The notes below the pieces were generated by a model. That model was not told the origin of the DNA, made no database searches, and saw nothing but the letters and a program-made list of their open reading frames with translations. DNA of 43,311 nt from Sedimentisphaerales bacterium. Its GTDB lineage: Bacteria; Planctomycetota; Phycisphaerae; Sedimentisphaerales; Anaerobacaceae. The DNA is taken from positions 1 to 43,311 of the forward strand of contig JAUWPZ010000014.1 of assembly GCA_030611315.1 (NCBI GenBank), given 5' to 3'. Shown here one piece after another: positions 26,840 through 34,745 of the stretch. The translations under genes were made by a program, and so were the position numbers. The first letter of the stretch is position 1. Every line of letters starts with the position of its first letter.

Positions 26840-27899
26840 ATACATAAGCTATGAACAGTCTGGCGTGAGCATCGACGCCAACGACGAGATGGTTCGGCAA
26901 ATCGCGGGTTTTGTTGCCGGCACATTCGGGCCGAGGGTTATCCGGAGCAAAAACGCCTTTGCGGGTATGTTTCGGCTCGACTACGACGAGAGACTCTTCA
27001 AAAAGAATTACAAGAGCCCCGTTCTCGTGGCCTGCACGGACGGCGTGGGCAGCAAGGTCCAGTTGGCCGCCAGGATAAAGAAGTTCGATACCGTCGGTAT
27101 CGACCTTGTGGCTATGAACGTCAACGATATGCTCGTGGCCGGCGCCGAGCCGTTGTTTTTTTTAGACTACCTTGCGGTTCACAAGCTTGAGCCGAAAGTG
27201 ATAGGCCAGCTTGTAAAAGGCATCGCGGCCGGGTGCAGAAAAGCCGACTGCGCGTTAATCGGTGGAGAAACCGCAGAAATGCCCGATACCTACGCCAGGG
27301 GCGATTTCGATATGGCCGGATTTGCCGTCGGGGTAATCGAGCGCAGGAAAATCATCAACGGCAGCAACATCAGAAAGGGCGACTGTATTCTCGGTCTCGC
27401 TTCGAGCGGACTGCACAGCAACGGCTATGCGCTGGCCCGCAATATCTGTTTCAAGCGGCACAAGATGAAGATGACAGATGTGCCCGCTGGGTTCGATGGC
27501 GCTGCGCTGGGCGATGTGCTGCTGGAGCCGACGCGGATTTACGTTCGCCCGATAATGAAACTATTGGGTCGGTATAAGGTCAAGCGGGTCGTCCACGGCA
27601 TGGCACATATCACCGGCGGCGGCCTGCCGGGCAACATCCCGCGGGTGCTGCCGAGGGATTGTAACGCGGTGATAAAGAAATCGAGCTGGCCTGTACCGAA
27701 GATATTTGAGTTTCTGCGTAAAAAAGGCCCCGTCGCCGAAGCCGAGATGTTCAGGGTCTTTAATATGGGCATCGGATTTGTGTTGATAGTCTCGGAGGAC
27801 TTCGCCGAGTCGATAGCCAAGAAGCTGACAAAATACGGCGAGCGGGTCTATAAGATAGGCAGGATAACGAGCGGCACCGGCAAGGTAATACTTAAATAA
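26832..27899 (+). CDS. purM: Phosphoribosylformylglycinamidine cyclo-ligase (AIR synthetase)
   Basis: Fifth step of purine synthesis, closing the imidazole ring with ATP. 355 residues, normal for PurM. It begins MTEYISYEQSGVSIDANDE and contains LVACTDGVGSKVQLA, LVAMNVNDMLVAGAEPLFFLDYL, GGETAEMPDTYARGDFDMAGFAVG and HGMAHITGGGLPGNIPRVLP, all strong PurM motifs. The start ATG lies inside the last codons of purF, so translation is coupled. Its last codons (KVILK, stop) recur, with synonymous change, at 31062-31079 downstream of the PurF paralogue. Confidence 0.97.
   Translation: MTEYISYEQSGVSIDANDEMVRQIAGFVAGTFGPRVIRSKNAFAGMFRLDYDERLFKKNYKSPVLVACTDGVGSKVQLAARIKKFDTVGIDLVAMNVNDMLVAGAEPLFFLDYLAVHKLEPKVIGQLVKGIAAGCRKADCALIGGETAEMPDTYARGDFDMAGFAVGVIERRKIINGSNIRKGDCILGLASSGLHSNGYALARNICFKRHKMKMTDVPAGFDGAALGDVLLEPTRIYVRPIMKLLGRYKVKRVVHGMAHITGGGLPGNIPRVLPRDCNAVIKKSSWPVPKIFEFLRKKGPVAEAEMFRVFNMGIGFVLIVSEDFAESIAKKLTKYGERVYKIGRITSGTGKVILK
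27880..27898 (+). repeat. 19-bp direct repeat, copy 1 (3' end of purM)
   Basis: GCAAGGTAATACTTAAATA at the end of purM; copy 2 at 31060-31078 differs at one base. The two copies flank the restriction-modification genes and the PurF paralogue. Confidence 0.7.
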
Positions 27900-27999
27900 C
27901 TCGATGTCCGATGTTTGAATGTGTAGGCCAGAGAATGCTTCTTATACTTAAAACAGATAAAACAAAAGATAGCAAATAGTCGTTTAGGAAGTCCAAAGA

Positions 28000-28593
28000 A
28001 TGAATGAAATCGAGTTAATTTTGCAAGAGCTATCCGAAATGGATTCCTTATTTAGAAAGGTGGTAAAAATCATTCCATCTTTTGATATTACCGACCCCAA
28101 AGTCTTACCCTATGGATTAAAACCGCACACTCGTTCAGTAAGCTGGATCGTTGAGCAGGTTATAGCGCAACAAACCAAATACCACAGGAAAAAACTAAAT
28201 CTTGAAGATGTTGATATTGATCTTCCAGACACCTGCTTGCATGATTGTGAAATAAAGAAAGGCGGGAAAATTTATTTTGTAAACGTTAAGATAACAAATG
28301 CAGAGACCCGGGACAACAAGAATGATATTGCTGCTGTTGAAAAGCTGTACAAGCGGTATAATGCGAATCCGAATTACAGACTTATCTATGCGGTTTTTGG
28401 GTTTAAGTTTCGAAACGTTAATATTTCGTTCGTAAAAGATTACATTCATATGTTCTCTCCGCAATTTCTTCCGATTTATGTCAATCCGAGGAATGACAAA
28501 ATTCAGGCCTATTACAAAGCAGATGCAGAGGAAAGAACTAGGGACGAGTTTTTGCGTCTACTTAGAGAAAATTCAAGGAGTATAAGATTATGA
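28000..28593 (+). CDS. Probable type II restriction endonuclease
   Basis: A 197-residue protein with no family I can name, called a restriction enzyme mainly because it overlaps (ATGA) a DNA methyltransferase. It contains a possible PD-(D/E)XK nuclease core: P76-D77, then strand IYFVNVK with Asn95-Val-Lys97, so Asn stands where Asp or Glu is usual; D82 and E84 in HDCEIKK could help bind metal. The region is visibly more AT-rich than its neighbours and uses AT-ending codons, a sign of recent transfer. AGGAAG precedes the start. The recognition site cannot be predicted. Confidence 0.7.
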   Translation: MNEIELILQELSEMDSLFRKVVKIIPSFDITDPKVLPYGLKPHTRSVSWIVEQVIAQQTKYHRKKLNLEDVDIDLPDTCLHDCEIKKGGKIYFVNVKITNAETRDNKNDIAAVEKLYKRYNANPNYRLIYAVFGFKFRNVNISFVKDYIHMFSPQFLPIYVNPRNDKIQAYYKADAEERTRDEFLRLLRENSRSIRL

Positions 28594-29450
28594 TGGAATA
28601 CGAACTATATAACGAAGATTTTCTCGTAGCGGTAAATGGAATTGAAGACGAAAGCATCGACCTTGTTATCGCTGACCCCCCATATTGCTTAGGGAAAGAT
28701 TACGGTAACGGGTCTGACAAAAAACCCCCCGATGAATTTTTGCAATGGACGGAAAGCTGGATTCTTGCAGTTATACCTAAAATTAAAAAAAGCGGAGGAT
28801 TATATATTTTTGCAACTTGGCAATTTTCTCCTGAAATATTTGTCTTTCTGAAAAAACATATGATTATGATCAATGAAATCATTTGGGATAGGCGAGTCCC
28901 CAGTATGGGTGGAACTACACGAAAGTTCAACTCTGTACACGATAATATTGGTTTTTTCGTTAGATCGAAGAAGTATTTTTTTGATTTAGACCCCGTAAGA
29001 ATACCATATGATCCTGAGACAAAAAAAGCCCGAACTCGATCAATATTTGTCGGAAAAAAATGGTTGGAAATAGGGTACAATCCAAAAGATGTGTGGTCGA
29101 TATCAAGACTCCACAGGATACATAGCGAGAGAGAAGATCATCCTACTCAAAAACCGTTAGAAGTTATTGAAAGAATGGTTAAGTCTAGTTCTCCTAAAGG
29201 AGGGCTGGTTTTGGACCCATTTGCCGGAACGGGCACAACGGTAGAAGCGTGTATTAGAAATAGTAGGAAATGCATAGCGTATGAACTGAATTCAGAATAT
29301 TGCGAGATAATCAGAAACAGGATTAAAAAAGCAACAACTCAAGCTGAACTACCATTTCGCGAACAAATCATACCACTTGACCACTGTTCCGCTGCGCTTG
29401 ACGGAGGCGGAGGTGGGCTTTTCGGTGTTAGGAAACCAGATAAACAGTAA
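28590..29450 (+). CDS. DNA (adenine-N6 or cytosine-N4) methyltransferase, beta-type motif order
   Basis: A 286-residue site-specific DNA methyltransferase. Motif IV D29-P-P-Y32 comes first and the AdoMet-binding motif I (LDPFAGTGTT, from residue 208) is near the end, which is the beta order; HPTQKP (184-189) is the usual element before it. DPPY favours N6-adenine, but N4-cytosine cannot be excluded. It protects host DNA from the upstream nuclease. It is AT-rich like the nuclease. After QAELPF, where such enzymes normally end, there is an unusual 30-residue tail with a run of five Gly that looks like readthrough into neighbouring DNA. Confidence 0.92.
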   Translation: MMEYELYNEDFLVAVNGIEDESIDLVIADPPYCLGKDYGNGSDKKPPDEFLQWTESWILAVIPKIKKSGGLYIFATWQFSPEIFVFLKKHMIMINEIIWDRRVPSMGGTTRKFNSVHDNIGFFVRSKKYFFDLDPVRIPYDPETKKARTRSIFVGKKWLEIGYNPKDVWSISRLHRIHSEREDHPTQKPLEVIERMVKSSSPKGGLVLDPFAGTGTTVEACIRNSRKCIAYELNSEYCEIIRNRIKKATTQAELPFREQIIPLDHCSAALDGGGGGLFGVRKPDKQ

Positions 29451-29555
29451 TCAGTCTGAGGATTTTTTTAGTATTTTAGCGAAACAGAGAGGCTTACCCG
29501 TGCGGCTAAGCTTGGTATATTGGAAATATTGGACATTTCGTAAAGGAGGCAAAAT

Positions 29556-31043
29556 ATGAGCGGTATCTTTGGAGTAGTATCAACGGGAGAATGTGCAGAA
29601 ACTCTTTTCTACGGCACGGATTATCATTCGCACTTAGGGACCGAATACGGCGGCATGGCAGTGCTTGGTAAAGATTTTACGCGCCAGATACATAGTATCA
29701 GCCAGGGCCAGTTTAAGTCGAAATTTTATGACGATTATGGGCGTATGAACGGGAACAAAGGCATTGGCGTTATCAGCGCCTTTGAGGAACAGCCCATTTA
29801 TCTGAAATCAAGATTTGGGCCGTTTTGTATAGTTACCAATGGAATTATCGAAAATATCGAGGAGCTGTCGGCAAAGCTGCTAAAGAAAGGAATATCTTTC
29901 AGCGAGGTAAGCAAAAAAGGTGTTAATACCACAGAGCTGATTGCAAAGTTAATCAACCAGGGAAACGATTTGATAGACGGAATGGAGAAGATGTTTGACG
30001 CTATCGAGGGCTCCTGCTCGCTGTTGCTGCTTCATAGTGCAGGAATATATGCAGCAAGGGACAGATTCGGATATACACCGCTTACTGTCGGCAGGCACCG
30101 AGGTGCATGGGCGGTAACGACTGAGACGTGCGCGTTTCCAAATAATGATTTTGAGATTGCAAAAGACCTTGAGCCGGGAGAGATAATTTTGATAAATGAA
30201 GACGGCGTAGTGCAAAGAAAGTCGGGCAGGGGTGATATAGACCAAATCTGCGCATTTCTCTGGATATATACCGGCTTTCCCGCGTCAAATTATGACGGGA
30301 TAAATGTAGAAATAGTGAGAGAAAAAAGCGGCCGTTACCTTGCAAAACGTGATAAGGATATTGAGGTTGATGTGGTCTCCGGGGTTCCTGACTCCGGAGT
30401 CGCCCATGGATTAGGATATGCGATGGAATCAGGCAAGCCGTACAGACGTCCCCTTGTCAAGTACACGCCGGGATATGGCAGGAGTTATACGCCGCCTTCA
30501 CAGCAGAGACGCGACCTCATCGCAAAGATGAAACTTATCCCCATTAAGGAGGTGGTTGAAGGCAACAGTATCGTTGTGTGTGAGGACTCTATCGTCAGGG
30601 GAACCCAGCTTAAGAACTTCACCATAAAGAAGCTCTGGGATTGCGGCGCCAGGGAGATACACGTAAGACCTGCTTGTCCGCCCCTGATGTTTCCGTGCAG
30701 GTTCAATCTTTCCACACGCTCCATCCATGAGCTTGCCGCCCGCAGGGCCATTCGTGCTCTGGAAGGCCATGACCTGAAAGATGTTTCGGAATATATCGAC
30801 TCAAGCAGCGAAAAATACAGGAAAATGGTGGAATGGATTGCCAAAGACCTCGGTGTGACAACACTGAGGTATCAGACTGTGGATGATATGGTTGATGCCA
30901 TCGGTCGGCCCAGAGAGAAACTCTGCCTCTATTGCTGGACCGGCGAGTGTCCGAAACCAGCCTGTCCAAAGTCGGCGTTAGAGATAGTGGACGTGGAGAA
31001 ACCCTCTGCAAAAAGAAAAGCCGGGACAAAGGTCCCGGTCTGA
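29556..31043 (+). CDS. PurF-like amidophosphoribosyltransferase paralogue lacking the N-terminal cysteine
   Basis: A 495-residue PurF-superfamily protein with AAAGGAGG six bases before the ATG. The mature N-terminus is MSGIFGVV, so Ser replaces the nucleophile Cys and there is no propeptide. The LQHRGQESAGIA segment of true PurF is here HSHLGTEYGGMAV. The PRPP loop (IVVCEDSIVRGTQLKN) is intact and Cys residues near ACPPLMFPC and CLYCWTGECPKPACP remain. From memory, similar paralogues with Ser or Gly at this position occur in Bacteroidota and others. It may use ammonia instead of glutamine, or be regulatory; its role is unproven. A true purF-purM pair lies just upstream. Confidence 0.88.
   Translation: MSGIFGVVSTGECAETLFYGTDYHSHLGTEYGGMAVLGKDFTRQIHSISQGQFKSKFYDDYGRMNGNKGIGVISAFEEQPIYLKSRFGPFCIVTNGIIENIEELSAKLLKKGISFSEVSKKGVNTTELIAKLINQGNDLIDGMEKMFDAIEGSCSLLLLHSAGIYAARDRFGYTPLTVGRHRGAWAVTTETCAFPNNDFEIAKDLEPGEIILINEDGVVQRKSGRGDIDQICAFLWIYTGFPASNYDGINVEIVREKSGRYLAKRDKDIEVDVVSGVPDSGVAHGLGYAMESGKPYRRPLVKYTPGYGRSYTPPSQQRRDLIAKMKLIPIKEVVEGNSIVVCEDSIVRGTQLKNFTIKKLWDCGAREIHVRPACPPLMFPCRFNLSTRSIHELAARRAIRALEGHDLKDVSEYIDSSSEKYRKMVEWIAKDLGVTTLRYQTVDDMVDAIGRPREKLCLYCWTGECPKPACPKSALEIVDVEKPSAKRKAGTKVPV
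31021..31038 (+). terminator. Hairpin at the end of the PurF-paralogue gene
   Basis: CCGGGAC-AAAG-GTCCCGG forms a perfect 7-bp stem over the last codons before the TGA. No T-run follows, so it is a weak terminator candidate or an mRNA-end hairpin. Confidence 0.4.
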
Positions 31044-31059
31044 GGCAACAGGCGATATT

Positions 31060-31078
31060 GCAAGGTAATACTGAAATA
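31060..31078 (+). repeat. 19-bp direct repeat, copy 2 (purM 3'-end copy)
   Basis: GCAAGGTAATACTGAAATA reads KVILK-stop in one frame, the same C-terminus as PurM, with CTT changed to CTG and TAA to TAG. Confidence 0.65.
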
Positions 31079-31162
31079 GGGTATAGAGAATAGGCGGTGT
31101 ACTTCATCGTATGATGCACCCAAAGTCTTAGGATATTTTGCATAACAGTTACTATACCCTAT
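31076..31162. repeat. 11-bp inverted repeat in the spacer before the membrane protein
   Basis: ATAGGGTATAG (31076-31086) and its exact complement CTATACCCTAT (31152-31162) are separated by 65 bp. The right arm continues into a CCCTAAACCCT run. It may form a large hairpin or be repeat debris. Confidence 0.6.
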
Positions 31163-31181
31163 ACCCTAAACCCTGATTTTC

Positions 31182-32198
31182 ATGATTCGAAAGTACAAAT
31201 TTTCTGAGTTTGCCTTAGCTGTTTTTACATACTCCTGCTTTGCCGTTTATTTGTATCGGCCTTATTTTGAGAGCTTCGATAAATGGCAGCAGCTTTTGCC
31301 TGTGAATGCATCTTTGGCGGCGGTGGGTTGTTTCATCCTCTCCCGGCGGTGGGTGTCGTCGTTTGCCGGGTCGTTTTTCGCCGGTGCCATTTACGGCTTT
31401 GGGCCTTTCACGCTCGGGCTTGCTAACTTCCACCCAACTGCCGGTTTACTGGCGGCGGCTGTACCGTGGTTGTTTTACCCGGCGGTTTTTTGCTTCAGGA
31501 AAAAGCGGCAGTGGCTAAACATCCCGCTTTCGGCCCTGCCTTTTCTGGCGATAGTGATTTTCTTTCGGGCGTCCGTCCACTATCGCTTGTTTGCGGTTTC
31601 GGCCCACGCCGGGCTGCATTTAGCCGACCTTGTCGGCCTGGCGGCTCCGCTTGTGATGGCTCAGCGGAGCGGTAGCACGCTTATCGGCTTTTACCATGTT
31701 CCATTGGCGGCTTTGTTAATAGGCTCATCAATGCTCTTAGCAGCCCGGCGGCTTGGCGTGGTGATGGTTCTGTGCATTGCGTTGGTATTGGCGCTGTGCA
31801 GGCCGGTTTTGCTCGTCAGCCCGGTTATGTGGCTGAGCATTGTCGTTTTAGGCGGCTCGGTCGTCATCGGCGCCGGCTTGCAGGGGCTTTTGTTAGCCGG
31901 CTACTCCGACAGAAAGTGGATTCTTGCAACGGCGGTGATTATGGGAGTTCTCGCTATCGCCACGCTGCTGCTTGCGACAAAATACTTCCAGGTCGCCTTC
32001 GGTTTGGCCGATGGTTACGCAAGGCTTTTCGTTGAAACCGCCCGGATGTATATCCTTGGTGCAATGGCCTTAGCGATTGTGTTCTTTATGGCGCGTGCGA
32101 AGGTGCGTTCCCAGGCTTTTCGATGGCTTATCATTTGCTCGGCAATCGGCGTGGACATATTCTTAGGCGCAAGGTACATCGTCGATAAAATACTGTAA
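31182..32198 (+). CDS. Polytopic inner-membrane protein of unknown function
   Basis: A 338-residue hydrophobic protein with about nine membrane segments, starting with a helix near FALAVFTYSCFAVYLY and ending with FRWLIICSAIGVDIFLGARYIV. No signature for a known transporter or enzyme is visible. The ATG follows a CCCTGATTTTC leader without a clear ribosome site. It converges on the DUF503 gene with 19 bp between stops. Function unknown. Confidence 0.75.
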   Translation: MIRKYKFSEFALAVFTYSCFAVYLYRPYFESFDKWQQLLPVNASLAAVGCFILSRRWVSSFAGSFFAGAIYGFGPFTLGLANFHPTAGLLAAAVPWLFYPAVFCFRKKRQWLNIPLSALPFLAIVIFFRASVHYRLFAVSAHAGLHLADLVGLAAPLVMAQRSGSTLIGFYHVPLAALLIGSSMLLAARRLGVVMVLCIALVLALCRPVLLVSPVMWLSIVVLGGSVVIGAGLQGLLLAGYSDRKWILATAVIMGVLAIATLLLATKYFQVAFGLADGYARLFVETARMYILGAMALAIVFFMARAKVRSQAFRWLIICSAIGVDIFLGARYIVDKIL

Positions 32199-32217
32199 TC
32201 GAGCATCGAGTCTCGTG

Positions 32218-32502
32218 TTACGAGAAGATTTCCCGCTCGATTTGTCCGAGGTAGAATCGCCCGTCTTTGCGCATAAAAGCAATGATGGTGTCGAACTGCT
32301 TGTCTATAAAGCTGCCGTCGTTGCCGACAATCGCCAGGGCGATAACGGCGATTGTTTTGCTGTCCTGGTGAGCAACTTCGGAGATTGAAATGTTGAATCT
32401 GCTTTTTAGCCGGCCGATAAGGCTCTTGACGATGCCCCTTTTTTGCTTGAGGGAGGTTATCCCCTGCAAAGACAACTGAGCTGTCATCACGCCGACAATC
32501 AT
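32218..32502 (-). CDS. DUF503 family protein (YlxP-like)
   Basis: A 94-residue protein that matches DUF503: it begins MIVGVMTAQLSL and has LKQKRGIVKSLIGRLKSRFNISISEV, the hallmark of the family. YlxP-like proteins are often encoded near ribosome-maturation genes elsewhere, but here the gene stands 21 bp behind the sugar isomerase-like gene. The function of the family is unknown. Confidence 0.88.
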   Translation of the reverse strand: MIVGVMTAQLSLQGITSLKQKRGIVKSLIGRLKSRFNISISEVAHQDSKTIAVIALAIVGNDGSFIDKQFDTIIAFMRKDGRFYLGQIEREIFS

Positions 32503-32523
32503 AAAGTCTCTCGATACTTTGTT

Positions 32524-33438
32524 TCAGGCCTTTTTGTGAAGGGCAAGGATTTGCTCCAGCAGCTTTTTGGTGGCCGATATGCCGTCGTCTTCGCTGAGCC
32601 TACGGCCTTCGTACTCGATACCCACGTAGCCGTGATAGCCTGCGTCAAGGACGATTTTCATCATCCTGAAAAAATCAGTGCTGGTGTCGTTGCCTTTTTC
32701 GTCGAAGTCGTAGCTCTTGGCGCTGACGGCCTTGGCGTACGGCATCATTATTTTAACGGCTTCGTAGCGGTCGATGTCCTTCGGGAAGTTGCCGAAGTCG
32801 GGCAGCGTCCCGCAGTTGGGCAAGTTGACCTTCTTTATCACGCCGGTCAGCCACTTCGGATTGGACGAGAGGCCTCCGTGGTTCTCGACAATGACGTTGA
32901 GCTTGAAATCGGCGGCGTATTCGCTCAGGCGGCGCAGTCCGTCGGCGGCCAGTTTGTGCTGCTCATCGTATGTGCCTTTTGAGGCGGCGTTGACGCGTAT
33001 CGAGTGACAGCCCAGATACTTTGCGGCCTCGACCCATTTGTAGTGGTTTTCGACCGCCTGTGTCCGCTGGTTCGAATCGGGGTCGCCGAGTCGGCCTTCG
33101 CCGTCGCACATAATCAACAGCGATTTGACGCGGTGGTCTTTTGCGCGTTTTTTCATCTCGGCGAGGTACTTTTTGTCTCCGGCCTTGTCCTTGAAAAACT
33201 GGTTGACGTACTCGACGGCGTTAATGCCGAATTTGCGGGCCTCTTGTGCGAAGTCGAGATTGTCCAGTTTCGGTTTTTGCTGGTCGCGAAGCCTTCTGTG
33301 CCAGGACCATTGGGCCAGGGAAATTTTGAAGGGCTTCTTTGGTTCTTTTACAGGCTTGGCTATTGCAGGGGCCTTTTTCTGCAGGCACAAACCGCCGACC
33401 GCCCCGGCTCCTAACGCGAGAAATGTTCTTCTTTCCAT
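32524..33438 (-). CDS. Sugar phosphate isomerase/epimerase family protein, exported
   Basis: A 304-residue xylose-isomerase-like TIM-barrel protein. The leader [16 protein letters not shown] is a Tat-like signal. Typical barrel segments are [31 protein letters not shown] and [11 protein letters not shown], containing the Glu, Asp and His positions that bind metal in this superfamily. It may isomerise or epimerise a sugar outside the cytoplasm; such exported members are frequent in planctomycetes. AAAGG precedes the start. Confidence 0.88.
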   Translation of the reverse strand: MERRTFLALGAGAVGGLCLQKKAPAIAKPVKEPKKPFKISLAQWSWHRRLRDQQKPKLDNLDFAQEARKFGINAVEYVNQFFKDKAGDKKYLAEMKKRAKDHRVKSLLIMCDGEGRLGDPDSNQRTQAVENHYKWVEAAKYLGCHSIRVNAASKGTYDEQHKLAADGLRRLSEYAADFKLNVIVENHGGLSSNPKWLTGVIKKVNLPNCGTLPDFGNFPKDIDRYEAVKIMMPYAKAVSAKSYDFDEKGNDTSTDFFRMMKIVLDAGYHGYVGIEYEGRRLSEDDGISATKKLLEQILALHKKA

Positions 33439-33590
33439 AATGACCTTTCCTTTCGGCTTTTGTTCTCAAGTCTTGATATTGCGGCGAATTTACCATAATC
33501 ACCGGCCCGGGTCAACAAAATCGGCGACTTTGGATTTTCTCACTGCGGTCTTTGAGGCAGCTGGTTAACTGACCGTTGACTTAACACGGG

Positions 33591-34283
33591 TCATCGTATC
33601 TTTACCAACGGTGGGAGTTTTCCGGCGAGGCCGACTTGGTCGTTTTTGATAATCATCACGCCGTCAACGCCTTCAATAGCAGCAATGCGTTCCAGGGCCG
33701 GGTCCACATCTTCGGCGGTTTTGACGAGGTTGGCGGCCTGGGTGGCGGCTGCGTCTGCCAGGGCGGCATCGGCCGCGACGACTGTGGCGAGATTGCATTG
33801 GCCCAGGCTCTTCAAGTGGCCCATCTTTCCCGACGAAGAGCATATCGAGATGGGAGTATCGTCCGGCTGCAGCGAAAATGCGAGCTTAGCCGCTAATTCG
33901 GCCGTGCCCGTACCGAGGGCAATGATGACCGGTTCTGCGGCTTGAAGGTAGATGTCGCCTCCGTTTTCCACGATGGCCTCGGCGGCGCCGGCCTCGATGC
34001 CGGCTTGGCCTGCGAACTGGGCCATTGCGCCTGCGACGGCGGCCATTGGCCCGACGCCCACCAGCCGGGCAGCCCTTGCCATACGCTGTGCGACTTCGGG
34101 GGCGTCGGCGAGCAATTCAAGCGGCTCAAAGGAAACTCGAAAATCGCGATGGCGGTCGATATATTCCTCCAGGATGCGTCGCTGCCGCACAATTTCCGCA
34201 GTGACGGCGTCGAACTTCTCGCAGCAGATTCTTATGACCGCCTCTCGATGGGTGAAAGTTCGATAGGTTCGTTTCTGACTCAT
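33591..34283 (-). CDS. UPF0280 (COG2122) family protein, ApbE-like
   Basis: A 230-residue UPF0280 protein: the family core is VGVGPMAAVAGAMAQFAG and IVENGGDIYLQAAEPVIIALG, followed by ISICSSSGKMGHLKS and LADAAATQAANLV. The fold is related to the flavin transferase ApbE. In Methanosarcina a COG2122 protein was linked to homocysteine synthesis from aspartate semialdehyde and sulfide together with COG1900 and NIL-ferredoxin proteins (recalled from the literature), and exactly these two genes lie directly upstream here. The start lacks a clear ribosome site; 42 bp separate it from the ferredoxin gene. Confidence 0.88.
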   Translation of the reverse strand: MSQKRTYRTFTHREAVIRICCEKFDAVTAEIVRQRRILEEYIDRHRDFRVSFEPLELLADAPEVAQRMARAARLVGVGPMAAVAGAMAQFAGQAGIEAGAAEAIVENGGDIYLQAAEPVIIALGTGTAELAAKLAFSLQPDDTPISICSSSGKMGHLKSLGQCNLATVVAADAALADAAATQAANLVKTAEDVDPALERIAAIEGVDGVMIIKNDQVGLAGKLPPLVKIR

Positions 34284-34325
34284 TGAGATACAGTAAAAAG
34301 TAAAAAGTTAAAAGGTAAAAGTGCC

Positions 34326-34745
34326 TCAAAACGCCGAGGCGCATGCGGCGAAGGGGCAGACGCGAATGCACGCCAGGCACTCGATGCACTTTGCCTCGTT
34401 GAAAGCCACTTCTCGCGTGGCCGAATCGGCGATATACAAAGCCCCGGTCGGGCAATGGGTAATGCAGTGGCCGCAGTGCGTACAGCGAGCCTCGTCCAGT
34501 GTTACTCCCTTGCTGGTGTAGTTGATGGAGACGTTAAAGGTTTTTACGAAGTCCATGCCCTGTTGGATATCGTCTTCGGTCCCGGTAACATCCAGCACGA
34601 GATAGCCTTCCTCCTCCGGAGTAACCTTTGCTCTAAACACGTTGACGATGAGGTTGTGGTCTTTGACCAAATGGTAGATGATGGGCTTTTCGCACTCACA
34701 TTTCGGAAAGAACAGCATCAGTTTCTTTGTTACGGTTTGGCTCAT
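34326..34745 (-). CDS. NIL-domain protein with two 4Fe-4S clusters
   Basis: A 139-residue protein with an N-terminal NIL domain (residues about 5-75; LMLFFPKCECEKPIIYHL and VTPEEEGYLVLDVTG) followed by two CxxCxxCxxxCP motifs: CTHCGHCITHCP and CIECLACIRVCP. It probably supplies electrons or handles sulfur for the DUF39 protein whose stop it overlaps by 4 bp. This pairing matches the homocysteine-synthesis pair described in methanogens. Confidence 0.93.
   Translation of the reverse strand: MSQTVTKKLMLFFPKCECEKPIIYHLVKDHNLIVNVFRAKVTPEEEGYLVLDVTGTEDDIQQGMDFVKTFNVSINYTSKGVTLDEARCTHCGHCITHCPTGALYIADSATREVAFNEAKCIECLACIRVCPFAACASAF

Noticed and set aside
29377..29559. Open plus frame of 60 codons between methyltransferase and PurF paralogue
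   Set aside because: It overlaps the methyltransferase end, lacks a ribosome site and runs over the strong ribosome site of the next gene.
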